A stretch of 64,000 nucleotides of DNA from Fervidifonticultor_A sp037443565 (GTDB lineage Bacteria; Sysuimicrobiota; Sysuimicrobiia; Sysuimicrobiales; Humicultoraceae): the NCBI GenBank assembly GCA_037443565.1, contig JBBIOB010000003.1:72831-136830 (forward strand), in the 5' to 3' direction. Below are positions 50,925 through 59,353 of this stretch, piece by piece. Made by a program: the position numbers and the translations under genes. Positions within the stretch are counted from its first letter, which is position 1, and each line of letters opens with the position of its first letter. The notes beneath the pieces were generated by a model that worked only from the letters and a program-made list of their open reading frames with translations, searched no databases and was not told where the DNA came from.

Positions 50925-51554
50925 CTACTTGGTGCCGAACAGCCGGTCGCCCGCGTCGCCGAGCCCCGGGACGATGTACCCCTTCTCATTGAGGTGGCTG
51001 TCGACCGCGGCGGTGTACACATCCACATCCGGATGCGCGTCGTGCACCTTCTTGATACCCTCTGGCGCCGAGATAATCGCCATGACCCTGATCGTGCTGC
51101 ACCCGTGCTGCTTCAGCGTGTCGATCGCCACCACCGTAGAGCCGCCGGTGGCCAGCATGGGGTCCAGGATGATGGCCTCGCGCTCGGCGATATCCGGCGG
51201 CAGCTTGGCGTAGTAGCTCACGGGCAGGAGGGTCTCGTGATCCCGGTAGATGCCGATGTGGCCGACCCTCGCCGTGGGGATCAGCCGGGAGATCGCGGCC
51301 TCCATGACCAGGCCAGCCCTCAGGATTGGGATGACCGCGATCTCCTGGCCGGCAATCGTCCAACCCATCGTTCTAGCGAGCGGGGTCTGCACTTCGATCT
51401 CGCGCACCGGGTGCGTCCGCGTCGCCTCGAATGCCATGAGCATCGCCAGCTCTTCGGTGATCTCGCGGAACTCCTTGTGGCCGGTAGACTTGTCACGCAG
51501 GATCGTGAGCTTGTGGCGGATCAGCGGATGATCGAAGACGTGCACCGTCGGCAT
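50925..51554 (-). CDS. upp: Uracil phosphoribosyltransferase
   Basis: Salvages uracil to UMP with PRPP. 209 residues. VHVFDHPLIRHKLTILRDKSTGHKEFREITEELAMLMAFEATR is the family start; RAGLVMEAAISRLIPTARVGHIGIYRDHETLLPVSYYAKLP covers the hood, DPMLATGGSTVVAIDTLKQHGC is the PRPP loop and VYTAAVDSHLNEKGYIVPGLGDAGDRLFGT the uracil site. Its neighbours glyA and rpiB are as in Bacillus. Confidence 0.97.
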   Translation of the reverse strand: MPTVHVFDHPLIRHKLTILRDKSTGHKEFREITEELAMLMAFEATRTHPVREIEVQTPLARTMGWTIAGQEIAVIPILRAGLVMEAAISRLIPTARVGHIGIYRDHETLLPVSYYAKLPPDIAEREAIILDPMLATGGSTVVAIDTLKQHGCSTIRVMAIISAPEGIKKVHDAHPDVDVYTAAVDSHLNEKGYIVPGLGDAGDRLFGTK

Positions 51555-51654
51555 TCGCGCGCCTCCCAGACGACCGAGAATCGGTACCCCGTTCGCTGCC
51601 GCGAGAAGGCATCCCTGCCCTGGTGCACGCCGGTCTGCGCCGCGCGGCGAAACC

Positions 51655-51670
51655 GGCGCCTGGAGGCGCC
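51655..51670. repeat. Perfect GC inverted repeat upstream of glyA
   Basis: GGCGCC, TGGA, GGCGCC: a 6-bp perfect stem with 4-base loop, 63 bp before the glyA start and between divergent upp and glyA. No U-tract follows, so it is not a terminator. It may be an operator or part of a leader; no known glycine or folate riboswitch pattern is seen around it. Confidence 0.35.
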
Positions 51671-51732
51671 ACCTCTCGTCACACCGAACTTGGAAGGTGC
51701 GAGATGCGTGTCCGCACGTCTGGAGGTTGCCG

Positions 51733-53061
51733 ATGACTCTGGCCCAGCACGATCCTGAGATCTGCGGGATGATCGAACGCGAGCGCGCCCGCCAGCGCGA
51801 TGGGATCGAGCTGATTCCGTCGGAGAACTACGTATCGCCGGCGGTGCTCGAGGCGATGGGCAGCGTGCTCACCAACAAGTACTCGGAAGGCTACCCCGGC
51901 CGGCGGTACTACGGCGGCAACGAGATCGTCGACGAGGTCGAACGTCTGGCGCAGCGGCGGGCGCGCGAGGTCTTCGGCGTCCCGCACGCCAACGTGCAGC
52001 CGTACTCGGGCAGTCCGGCCAACCTGGCCGTGTACCTGGCGACCTGTCAGCCCGGCGATGTCGTCATGGGACAGAACCTGTTCGACGGGGGCCACCTCAC
52101 GCACGGCTGGAAGGTCAGCGCCACCGGTATCTACTACACCGGCGTCCCCTACCACGTGCGGCCGGACGGCTATATCGACCTCGACGAGGTCTGGCGGCTG
52201 GCTCGAGGGCATCGGCCGCGGCTGATCTGGTGCGGGGCCACGGCGTACGTCCGCGAGTTCCCCTTCGCGCAGTTCGCGGAGGTGGCCGACGAGGTGGGCG
52301 CGTACTTCGCCGCGGACGTGGCGCACATCGCGGGGCTGATCGCCGGCGGCGCCCATCCCAGCCCCAGCCCCCACGCGCACATCATCACGACGACGACCCA
52401 CAAGACGCTGCGCGGGCCTCGCGGCGCGATGATCCTGGTGACCGAGCGGGGCCTCGCGAAGGACCACGACCTGGCTGAGAAGGTCGACCGTGCCGTCTTC
52501 CCCGGCCTGCAGGGTGGCCCGCACGACCACACCACCGCGGCCATCGCCGTGGCCCTGCGCGAGGCGGCGCAGCCGTCGTTTGCGGCCTACGCGAAGCAGG
52601 TGGTGGCCAACGCCAGGGCGCTGGGCGCCGCGCTGGTGGAGCAGGGCTTTTCGCTCGTCACCGGTGGAACCGACAACCACATGCTGCTGATCGATCTGAC
52701 GCCCACAGGCGGGGGCCGCGGCGTGTTCATGCAGGAGGCGCTCGACGCCGTCGGCATCACGGTGAATAAGAACACGATTCCCGGGGAGCCGTCGTCGGCG
52801 TTCTACCCTTCGGGGATCCGCATCGGCACGCCAGCGGCGACCACCCGCGGCATGCGCGAGGCCGAGATGGCGCAGATCGCCGGCTGGATGGCGCAGGTCC
52901 GGGACGAGATCGCGGCGTTCCGGCTCCCCGAGGACCGGGACGCCCGAAACCTCACGCTCCGGCAGTTCCGGGCGACGATCAAGGCCGACGCGCGCCTGGC
53001 GTCCATCCGAGGAGAGGTCCAGGCGGTGTGCCGACGGTTCCCGGTTCCAGGCATCGGGTAG
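51733..53061 (+). CDS. glyA: Serine hydroxymethyltransferase
   Basis: PLP enzyme that interconverts serine and glycine with tetrahydrofolate. 442 residues. ELIPSENYVSPAVLEAMGSVLTNKYSEGYPGRRYYGGNEIVDEVE is the signature start, the PLP lysine is in TTTTHKTLRGPRGAMI (about 230), VAHIAGLIAGG supplies the Asp-x-His, and TGGTDNHMLLIDL and GIRIGTPAATTRGM follow. The ATG at 51733 has GGAGG six bases upstream. It is read against the rest of this block, so it is inverted in comparison with the Bacillus order. Confidence 0.96.
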   Translation: MTLAQHDPEICGMIERERARQRDGIELIPSENYVSPAVLEAMGSVLTNKYSEGYPGRRYYGGNEIVDEVERLAQRRAREVFGVPHANVQPYSGSPANLAVYLATCQPGDVVMGQNLFDGGHLTHGWKVSATGIYYTGVPYHVRPDGYIDLDEVWRLARGHRPRLIWCGATAYVREFPFAQFAEVADEVGAYFAADVAHIAGLIAGGAHPSPSPHAHIITTTTHKTLRGPRGAMILVTERGLAKDHDLAEKVDRAVFPGLQGGPHDHTTAAIAVALREAAQPSFAAYAKQVVANARALGAALVEQGFSLVTGGTDNHMLLIDLTPTGGGRGVFMQEALDAVGITVNKNTIPGEPSSAFYPSGIRIGTPAATTRGMREAEMAQIAGWMAQVRDEIAAFRLPEDRDARNLTLRQFRATIKADARLASIRGEVQAVCRRFPVPGIG

Positions 53062-53134
53062 GGCAACGAGACTCTCGGGTCTGCCAGCACCTTGACAGAA
53101 CTGGCGTCCTGCGCCGCGTCCAACGGGCCCGGCG

Positions 53135-53584
53135 CTATTTCGTCCGCTCGCGTTCGTACTTCGCGATCTTCTCGATCCGCGGCACGTGCCGCCCGCCTTC
53201 GAACGGCGTCGCCAGGAAGGTACGCACGATCTCCTTGGCGACCTCGGTCCCCACGATCCGCGCGCCCAGCGAGAGCATGTTCGCATCGTTGTGCTGACGG
53301 GCCAGCCGCGCCGTGGTCACGTCGTGGCAGACCGCGCAGCGGATCCCCGGCACCTTGTTCGCCGCCATGGCCTCGCCGTTGCCCGTGCCGCCGAAGATGA
53401 TGCCTCGGTCGGCCTCGCCGTGCGAGACCGCCTGGGCGACGGGGATACAGAAATCGGGATAGTCGACCGGCTCGGGCGAGTGGGTGCCGAGATCGCGCAC
53501 CTCGTGCCCGAGGTCGAGCAACAGACGGGCAACCTCGGCCTTGAGGATCACTCCGGCGTGGTCGCCGCCGATGACGATCCGCAC
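53135..53584 (-). CDS. rpiB: Ribose-5-phosphate isomerase B
   Basis: Interconverts ribose-5-phosphate and ribulose-5-phosphate; about 149 residues. VRIVIGGDHAGVILKAEVARLLLDLGHEVRDLGTHS has the D-H-A-G substrate loop, YPDFCIPVAQAVSHGEADRGIIFGGTGNGEAMAANKVPGIRCAVCHD contains the catalytic region (Cys replaced partly: F-G-G-T-G-N-G-E, with Thr where many RpiB have Cys), and ARQHNDANMLSLGARIVG follows. The Cys-to-Thr position is normal in one branch of the family. GTG 53584 has GGGAGG eight bases upstream; GTG 53593 overlaps that site. Confidence 0.92.
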   Translation of the reverse strand: MRIVIGGDHAGVILKAEVARLLLDLGHEVRDLGTHSPEPVDYPDFCIPVAQAVSHGEADRGIIFGGTGNGEAMAANKVPGIRCAVCHDVTTARLARQHNDANMLSLGARIVGTEVAKEIVRTFLATPFEGGRHVPRIEKIAKYERERTK

Positions 53585-53589
53585 GCTGC

Positions 53590-54066
53590 TCACCTCCCTG
53601 CGAGAACGGGTTGCCGGACCGGACCGGCGTCGAGCACCAGGTCCACGCGGTCACCGAGGATGAACACGACATGCTGCGCCTGGGGCGCCGGATCCGCGCC
53701 CGGCGGGATCGCCGTCGCCACGAGCGGAAGCCCGCTGGCGCGCATGAGCGCCAGCGGCACGGGATGCGCGAGCGGGCTGGCGGGACCGTTCAGCCAGCGT
53801 TCCTGCTGCGGGTCGGCCGCCAACCGGAGCAGGTGGTCGCGCGTCGCGCCTGTCACGTCGCAGAGTCGCCCGACGGCGCGCGCATCGAGGGCGTTGCAGC
53901 CCACGAGATAGCCCTGATCGGCCGGAAAGACGATGAGCCCGCCGCCGCGGAGCATGTCCACGGCGCGACGCGGCGCGGCGGATTCGTCGGCGCTCACCCG
54001 GATGATCGCAAGAGGTTCCTGCGGGCGATCTACAGCCGGCTGAAACGTGAGCGCGTAGTAGGTCAC
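53590..54066 (-). CDS. Short Sua5/YciO/YrdC-family protein
   Basis: About 158 residues. RAVDMLRGGGLIVFPADQGYLVGCNALDARAVGRLCDVTG resembles the start of the YciO/YrdC fold, where GYxxGC is usual for YciO. The K-x-R-x-x-K and S-x-N motifs that bind threonylcarbamoyl-AMP in Sua5/TsaC are absent (TGATRDHLLRL instead), and the protein is about 50 residues short. So tRNA t6A synthesis is doubtful even though it takes the place of ywlC in the Bacillus order. Another sua5 gene may exist elsewhere. The GTG at 54066 has GGAGG at good spacing; GTG 54072 overlaps the prmC stop. Confidence 0.65.
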   Translation of the reverse strand: MTYYALTFQPAVDRPQEPLAIIRVSADESAAPRRAVDMLRGGGLIVFPADQGYLVGCNALDARAVGRLCDVTGATRDHLLRLAADPQQERWLNGPASPLAHPVPLALMRASGLPLVATAIPPGADPAPQAQHVVFILGDRVDLVLDAGPVRQPVLAGR

Positions 54067-54068
54067 CG

Positions 54069-54962
54069 TCACCCTCCGTGCCCGACCGCCGCGCGGAGCC
54101 TCGCCGCGACGACACGCTCCCATCCGATCCCGTCCCGGCGGATGCGCGGGGCCTCGAACACCGCCGCCTGCTCCAGGAGTTCGACCACACGCGGAGCCTG
54201 GCCTGCTCCGACCTCCACGATGAGCCAGCCGCCGGGTCGAAGGGCCCGGGGTGATGCGGCCGCCAGCCGCGCGTAGAGGCTCTCGGGAGATCCGGGTGCG
54301 ATCACAGCGAGCGCCGGCTCGAATGCACGGACCTCCCTCGGCAGACCCGCCGCCGCCTCCGGCGCCACGTAGGGCGGGTTGCAGACGACGACATCCACCT
54401 GCCATCCGCGGGTGAGAATCGGCTCAAGCAGGTCTCCGTGCAGAAGGGTGATCCGGTCCGCGGCACCGTGGCGGGCGGCGTTGGCGGACGCGACGGCGAG
54501 CGCATCCGGCGAGAGGTCGGTCGCGAGCACCCGGGCATCAGGCCGGAAGACGGCGAGGCTGACCGCGATCGCACCGCTGCCCGTGCCGACGTCCGCCACG
54601 ACTGGCGCCTGATGCTCGCGGATCGCGTCCAGGGTGGTTTCCACGAGCACCTCGGTCTCCGGCCTAGGGATCAGGACACGCTCGTCGACCCAGAACTCCA
54701 GACCCATGAACTCCCGCCGGCCGGTGATGTAGGCGACCGGGCGGCCTCGGGCCCGTTCTTCGAGGAGGGCCCGATACCGCGCCCACGCCGCCGCATCGAT
54801 CGGCCGGTTCCAGGCCAGGTAGAGGCCTGTACGGGTGAGGCCGAGTGCGTGACGGAGCAGCACGTCGGCCGTGATCCCGGCCTCGTCGATGCCGAGCGCC
54901 GCGAGATGCTCGCAACCGGCCTGCCATGCGTCGGCGACCGTCATGGGCGGAGGCGAGGCCAC
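54069..54962 (-). CDS. prmC: Release-factor glutamine methyltransferase
   Basis: Methylates the Gln of the GGQ motif of RF1/RF2. 297 residues. Helical N-terminal domain (1-85) with DVLLRHALGLTRTGLYL; catalytic domain with VADVGTGSGAIAVSLAVFRPDARVLATDLSPDALAVASANAARHG (SAM motifs I-II) and the substrate motif VVCNPPYVAP (N-P-P-Y). RVLIPRPETEVLVE precedes the domain. It follows prfA by 33 bp. No strong ribosome site marks GTG 54962; ATG 54944 is an alternative. Confidence 0.94.
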   Translation of the reverse strand: MASPPPMTVADAWQAGCEHLAALGIDEAGITADVLLRHALGLTRTGLYLAWNRPIDAAAWARYRALLEERARGRPVAYITGRREFMGLEFWVDERVLIPRPETEVLVETTLDAIREHQAPVVADVGTGSGAIAVSLAVFRPDARVLATDLSPDALAVASANAARHGAADRITLLHGDLLEPILTRGWQVDVVVCNPPYVAPEAAAGLPREVRAFEPALAVIAPGSPESLYARLAAASPRALRPGGWLIVEVGAGQAPRVVELLEQAAVFEAPRIRRDGIGWERVVAARLRAAVGHGG

Positions 54963-54995
54963 GCGGGACTCGACGCCTCGTGCACGGCCGGAGGC

Positions 54996-56084
54996 TTAGT
55001 CGACGGCGGCGAGGTGAGCGGCCTCGTCGGCCGCGGTCAGCGCGTCGATGAACTCGTCCAGGTCGCCGTCCAGAATGGTCTCGAGCCGGTGCAGGCTCAT
55101 CCCGATCCGGTGGTCGGTCACCCGGTTCTGGGGGAAGTTGTAGGTCCGGATCTTCTCGCTCCGCTCAGCCGTGCCGACCTGCTGGCGCCGCTGCTTCGCG
55201 ATCGCCTCGGTCTGCTCGCGCTCGGCGCGCTCGAGCAGGTGCGCGCGCAGGATGCGCATGGCCTTCTCGCGGTTCTGGAACTGCGAGCGCTCGTCCTGAC
55301 AGGCCACGATCACGCCGGTCGGGATGTGCCGGATGCGCACCGCGGTCTCGACCTTGTTGACGTTCTGGCCCCCGGCGCCGCCGGCCCGGTAGGTCTCGAT
55401 CTCCAGATCGTCGGGACGGATGATGACGTCCACCTCTTCGGCCTCGGGGAGCACGGCCACCGTCGCGGTCGAGGTGTGAATGCGGCCCGAGGCCTCGGTC
55501 ACCGGCACGCGCTGCACGCGGTGCACGCCGCTCTCGTACTTCAGCCGGCTGTAGGCGCCGCGTCCCGTGATCGCGAAGACGATCTCCTTGAATCCTCCGA
55601 CCCCCTGGGGGTTGGTGGAGAGTACCTCCGACTTCCACCGGCGGCGCTCCGCGTAGCGTGCGTACATCCGGAACAGGTCGCCCGCGAACAGCCCCGCTTC
55701 ATCCCCGCCGGCGCCGGCGCGGATCTCTACGATGATGTTGCGCTCGTCGTAGGGGTCGCGCGGCAACAGCAGCCGGCGCAGGTGGGCGTCGAGCTCGGCC
55801 AGACGCGCCTGAAGGCGCGTGCCCTCCGCCCGGGCCAGCTCGCGCAGATCGGGGTCGGCTTCGTTGCGCGCCATGGTGTCGGCTTCCTTGGCCTGGCGCT
55901 CGGCCTCACGGTATGCGCGAAACGCGGCCACCGCCTCCTCGAGGTCGGCGTACTCGCGGGCCGTCCGCTGGTACCGCGCCTGGTCGGACAATATGGCCGG
56001 GTCGGCCAGGTCGGCCGCCAGGGCTTCGTACCGGGTCTCGTGCGCCTCAAGGCGCGTCCGCATGCTGGATTCGAGGGGACTCAT
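54996..56084 (-). CDS. prfA: Peptide chain release factor 1
   Basis: Reads UAA and UAG stop codons and releases the peptide. 362 residues. Domain 1 (1-100) is helical; the PAT-type anticodon tripeptide region is in SGVHRVQRVPVTEASGRIHTSTATVAVLPE, and GAGGQNVNKVETAVRIRHIP holds GGQ (about 235). PrmC encoded next would methylate that Gln. The ATG at 56084 lies seven bases after a perfect TATAAT, so the message may be leaderless. Confidence 0.97.
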   Translation of the reverse strand: MSPLESSMRTRLEAHETRYEALAADLADPAILSDQARYQRTAREYADLEEAVAAFRAYREAERQAKEADTMARNEADPDLRELARAEGTRLQARLAELDAHLRRLLLPRDPYDERNIIVEIRAGAGGDEAGLFAGDLFRMYARYAERRRWKSEVLSTNPQGVGGFKEIVFAITGRGAYSRLKYESGVHRVQRVPVTEASGRIHTSTATVAVLPEAEEVDVIIRPDDLEIETYRAGGAGGQNVNKVETAVRIRHIPTGVIVACQDERSQFQNREKAMRILRAHLLERAEREQTEAIAKQRRQQVGTAERSEKIRTYNFPQNRVTDHRIGMSLHRLETILDGDLDEFIDALTAADEAAHLAAVD

Positions 56085-56091
56085 CGCACCG

Positions 56092-56097
56092 ATTATA
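56092..56097 (-). promoter_or_regulatory. TATAAT box for prfA overlapping the tdk stop codon
   Basis: The end of tdk reads CTA TAA T, so the stop codon lies inside an extended -10 (TGC TATAAT). Seven bases later is the prfA ATG, the spacing of a leaderless transcription start. No convincing -35 is seen. Confidence 0.6.
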
Positions 56098-56674
56098 GCA
56101 CCGGGGCTCCCGGGACCTCGTGACACTGCCGGCACCGGGCTTCGTACGCCTCCTGCGCGCCGATCAGCACGATCGGGTCGGAGTAGTGCGCGGGCCGGCC
56201 GTCGACAAGGCGCTGGGTGCGGCTCGCCGGCGCGCCGCAGCGCACGCAGATCGCCTGCAGCTTCGCGACCTCCTCGGCGAGAGCCAGCAGCACGGGCATC
56301 GGCCCAAATGGCTCCCCGCGAAAGTTGGTGTCGAGTCCGGCCAGGATCACGCGCACGCCCCGCTGCGCCAGCTCAGAGGCCACGGCGGCGATCCCGTCGT
56401 CGAGGAACTGGGCCTCGTCCACCGCGACGACCTCCGTGGTCGGGGCAACCAGACGCCTGATCTCGACGCTGCCGCCCACTGGCACCGCTTCGATCCGTGC
56501 GCCGTTGTGCGAGGTGATCGATTGCATCGCATAGCGGTCATCCAGTGCGTGCTTGAACACCTGCACACGCTGCCGCGCGATCTGCGCCCGCCGGACCCTC
56601 CGGATCAGCTCCTCGGTCTTGCCGCTGAACATGCTGCCGCAGACGACCTCGATACTACCTGTCGAGCGATCCAT
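56093..56674 (-). CDS. tdk: Thymidine kinase (type II)
   Basis: Phosphorylates thymidine for salvage. 193 residues. P-loop GSMFSGKTEELIRRVRRAQIARQ at about 13, VVAVDEAQFLD (Walker B and catalytic Glu), GLDTNFRGEPFGPMPVLLALAEEV, and a zinc site C-x-x-C (ICVRCG) with a later CRQCH. It overlaps the prfA promoter at its end. The ATG at 56674 has CGGAGG upstream; a longer frame to 56728 has no support. It overlaps the stop of the preceding gene by one base or so. Confidence 0.95.
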   Translation of the reverse strand: MDRSTGSIEVVCGSMFSGKTEELIRRVRRAQIARQRVQVFKHALDDRYAMQSITSHNGARIEAVPVGGSVEIRRLVAPTTEVVAVDEAQFLDDGIAAVASELAQRGVRVILAGLDTNFRGEPFGPMPVLLALAEEVAKLQAICVRCGAPASRTQRLVDGRPAHYSDPIVLIGAQEAYEARCRQCHEVPGAPVL

Positions 56675-57786
56675 CACATCCTCCGGGAGACTCCAGTGCG
56701 GCGCCTTCGACGCCGCCGGTCGCGCCACGTGTTGCGGATCGCCGGGCCAGCCAGCAGCACAAGCGCCAGCAGGATCGGCACCACGCCGATCGCCCAGAGC
56801 CCCGCGCGCGCCGCCAGCCGCGCTAGGTGCGTCCTTCGCTGCACGGCCTCGAGGCCCCCTCTCCCGCGGTCGGCGGACCGCCGCGCGTCTGCGATGTCGA
56901 ACCGGCGCAGCGCCTCCCCGGCGCGCACGGCCTCGACGTATGCCGTGGCACCGCCGGGACGGCCGACCAGCCCGGCCGGGCTACGCGCCAGCGCGAACCC
57001 ATAGGCGAAGCGCGCGGCCAGGTTGTAGTGCTCCCACTGGCTCATCGTCAGCTCCGGCGCACTCACGCGCTCGAGCCGCCTCCGCCACTGCGCCTCGGCC
57101 TCGGCAAGCGTCACGCCGAACGCCCGCTCGAACTGCGGGCGGAAATCGTACCAGTGCACGCCCCCGAGCCGTGCAAACCGGACGACCGCGGGGAGCCCAT
57201 GCACGTCGCCCAGAAAGGCCAGGAACGAGATGCTCTGCGCGTAGGCGCCCGGCAGCGCCCGACCGAAGTCCGCCTGGTGCACGATGGACTCCAGCGGTGG
57301 CAGGCTGCCGCGATCCAGATAGAGCTTCGCGTGCGCGTGGCTGTCGGCGCCGATCAGTCGGTCGGCCAGGAGATCGGGCAGCCCCCAGGCCACCAGCGGC
57401 ACCGCGCGTCCGACAACGGCGCGGCCGACGAGCCGGGCCACCTGGTACGGGGACACGTGCAGGCGGCCGTCGGCCGGCATGGTCCCCCACCCGTTGATCA
57501 CGTCGTTCCGCAGGTCGGCGAACAACCACCACTCTCGCCGGAAGCGCGCCGCATCGGGGTAGATCGGGAAGATCAGCCGGCGCGACAGGACCAGGCCGCT
57601 ATCGGCTTCGATCGCGTCCAGCAGCGCATCGAGTCGATCGCCGGCCGCCCTGGCCTCGGCGTCCGGCACGGTACCGGGCACGATATAGACGACCGCCCTG
57701 CGAAACGGCAGCGCCGTCCACGCGGGAGGCGCGGCAGGAAGTGCAGGCTCGGGCGGCGCCGCAACGCCCGCGGCCTGAACCGCCAT
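56674..57786 (-). CDS. Exported peptidase-MA-like protein
   Basis: At least 370 residues. FPIYPDAARFRREWWL, a WGTMPADGRLHVSPY segment, WGLPDLLADRL, AYAQSISFLAFLGDVHGLPAVVRFARLGG and FGVTLAEAEAQWRRRL form the pattern of peptidase-MA-like proteins, but the H-E-x-x-H zinc motif is not visible, so it is probably not catalytic. A transmembrane helix near the C-terminus (GLWAIGVVPILLALVLLAGP) precedes an Arg-rich tail. A hydrophobic stretch upstream of ATG 57786 (to about 57830) looks like a signal peptide, but no ATG, GTG or TTG precedes it outside rpmE. The start is unresolved. Confidence 0.6.
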   Translation of the reverse strand: MAVQAAGVAAPPEPALPAAPPAWTALPFRRAVVYIVPGTVPDAEARAAGDRLDALLDAIEADSGLVLSRRLIFPIYPDAARFRREWWLFADLRNDVINGWGTMPADGRLHVSPYQVARLVGRAVVGRAVPLVAWGLPDLLADRLIGADSHAHAKLYLDRGSLPPLESIVHQADFGRALPGAYAQSISFLAFLGDVHGLPAVVRFARLGGVHWYDFRPQFERAFGVTLAEAEAQWRRRLERVSAPELTMSQWEHYNLAARFAYGFALARSPAGLVGRPGGATAYVEAVRAGEALRRFDIADARRSADRGRGGLEAVQRRTHLARLAARAGLWAIGVVPILLALVLLAGPAIRNTWRDRRRRRRRTGVSRRM

Positions 57787-57833
57787 AAGGGCGGATGCGG
57801 CGCAGAGCAGGGTGACGGCCAGACGCGTCGCGG

Positions 57834-58043
57834 CTACTGGACCTTGAGACCGTACTTGCGGGCGAACTTCTGAACGCGCCCCTCTGCGTCGATGAACTTC
57901 CGCTGACCGGTGTAGAAGGGATGGCACTTCGAGCAGATCTCGACGCGAATCGACTTCCGCGTGGATCCGGTCACGAAGGTCTCGCCGCACGCGCAGGTCA
58001 CCCGAGCCTGGTGGTACTCGGGATGGATTCCAGACTTCATCAA
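57834..58043 (-). CDS. rpmE: Ribosomal protein bL31 (zinc form)
   Basis: Large-subunit protein of 69 residues. MKSGIHPEYHQARVTCACGETFVTGS contains the first Cys pair and RVEICSKCHPFYTGQRKFIDAEGRVQKF the second, so it is the zinc-binding (C+) form, which is replaced in many bacteria under zinc shortage. GAGGAG lies eight bases before the ATG at 58043. Confidence 0.97.
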   Translation of the reverse strand: MMKSGIHPEYHQARVTCACGETFVTGSTRKSIRVEICSKCHPFYTGQRKFIDAEGRVQKFARKYGLKVQ

Positions 58044-58079
58044 CGGCTCCTCATCACGACGCTGGTGACAACACCCGCG

Positions 58080-58085
58080 ATTATA
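58080..58085 (-). promoter_or_regulatory. TATAAT box upstream of rpmE
   Basis: TGGTATAAT on the minus strand is a perfect extended -10, 36 bp before the rpmE ATG. It follows the end of the M23 peptidase gene, so rpmE and the genes after it have their own promoter. Confidence 0.6.
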
Positions 58086-58089
58086 CCAG

Positions 58090-59247
58090 TCATCGCCCCT
58101 GGAGGAAACCGTCGAGCCCTGCCTCTTCGCTGCCGCCGGACGACCTCTGCGGAGGAGCGATGGCCGCCGCCTCGGATCCGGCCAGGTATGCGAGCGGATT
58201 CACCGCGCGGCCGTTGACGCGGACCTCGAAGTGCAGGTGCGGACCCGTCGCATACCCACTGCGACCCACCCGGGCGATCAGCTGTCCCTTCTCGACCCGC
58301 TGGCCGGTCCGGACGTGGAGCGACGAGGCATGACCGTAGACTGTGACGACGCCGTCGCCGTGATTGACGTACACGACCCGACCGTATCCACCCCGCCATC
58401 CGGCGAATTCCACCACGCCCCCGCGCGCCGCGTAGATCGGCGTGCCCGACGGCGCCGCGATGTCAATGCCGTCGTGATGGCGCCGGTAGCGCCATCCGAA
58501 CCGCGAGGTGATAACGCCGCGCGACGGCCAGATGAACCCGCCCGACGCCCGCATCGCCTGGATGTCCGCCATCACCGGGGGAGACTGGCGCGCCTGCGCC
58601 GCGACCTGCCGGTGGCGCGGAAGCGAGACCACGATGCGCTGCCCCGGCTTGATCCAGTCGGAGTGGCCGAGGTCGTTCATTGCCATCAGATCTTCAACCC
58701 GCCCGCCGTAGCGCTGCGCGATCCCCCAGAGGGTCTCACCGGGCCGCACGACGTGCACGGTCGTTGTGGTCGCCGGCCGCACCGGAGGCCGGGCCGCCGC
58801 GGTTCCCGGCGCCGGAATCACCAGGCGCTGGCCGGGCTGGAGGATGGTGGTAAGCGCGAGCCGGTTCACCGCGGCCAGGCCCTCGACCGACACGCCGTGC
58901 CGCTGGGCAATGGCCCACAGGGAATCGCCGCTCTCCACGACGTAGGCCCGCGATACGGAAGTCCCAGGCGGCGGGCCGGGTGGAGCACCAGGCGCAGCCG
59001 CCGCCTCCCGTGCGGCTACCCGCGCTGCCGCGGCTCTGGCCTGTGGAGACTCGGGCGCGATCTGGATCGCCGTCTGATCGGTCACCGGCGGGAGCTGATG
59101 GGAGAGCCGGCCGAGCGAACTCTCCGCGGCTGGCGCCTGAGCAAGGTCACCGGATGGTGCGACCGGCGGACGCTCCGGCGCGCCGAGCGCTGAACTCACA
59201 AGCACGAACACTGCGATGCACGTATTGAGAACCGCCGGTCTGCGCAA
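58090..59247 (-). CDS. LysM/M23 murein endopeptidase
   Basis: Cell-wall hydrolase of 385 residues. Signal peptide about 1-23. Two LysM repeats bind peptidoglycan: YVVESGDSLWAIAQRHGVSVEGLAAVNRL (about 100) and HVVRPGETLWGIAQRYGGRVEDLMAMNDL (about 168). The M23 domain (about 235-350) has FGWRYRRHHDGIDIAAPSGTPIYAARGG (zinc H and D) and GPHLHFEVRVNG (H-x-H). AGGAGGGAG lies upstream of the TTG at 59247. It would act outside the membrane on cross-links or as a regulator of growth. Confidence 0.93.
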   Translation of the reverse strand: MRRPAVLNTCIAVFVLVSSALGAPERPPVAPSGDLAQAPAAESSLGRLSHQLPPVTDQTAIQIAPESPQARAAAARVAAREAAAAPGAPPGPPPGTSVSRAYVVESGDSLWAIAQRHGVSVEGLAAVNRLALTTILQPGQRLVIPAPGTAAARPPVRPATTTTVHVVRPGETLWGIAQRYGGRVEDLMAMNDLGHSDWIKPGQRIVVSLPRHRQVAAQARQSPPVMADIQAMRASGGFIWPSRGVITSRFGWRYRRHHDGIDIAAPSGTPIYAARGGVVEFAGWRGGYGRVVYVNHGDGVVTVYGHASSLHVRTGQRVEKGQLIARVGRSGYATGPHLHFEVRVNGRAVNPLAYLAGSEAAAIAPPQRSSGGSEEAGLDGFLQGR

Positions 59248-59342
59248 GGGCTCCCTCCTGCGTGGGCCGCGCCGGCGGCATTACCGGCTCTGGACCGCAC
59301 ATCGGTCGTCCTGGCCTTATGATGCGCGCGCCGGCTGCGCGC

Positions 59343-59353
59343 GTTGTCACAAC
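59343..59353. promoter_or_regulatory. GTTGTCACAAC palindrome upstream of the M23 gene
   Basis: A perfect 5+1+5 inverted repeat about 95 bp before the start at 59247, in the 232-bp gap between rho and the M23 gene. Near it TTGTGA could serve as a -35. Position fits an operator, but nothing else supports it. Confidence 0.3.

Noticed and set aside
51555..51732. Folate or glycine riboswitch upstream of glyA.
   Set aside because: The only structure seen is a 6-bp hairpin; none of the conserved loop sequences is present.
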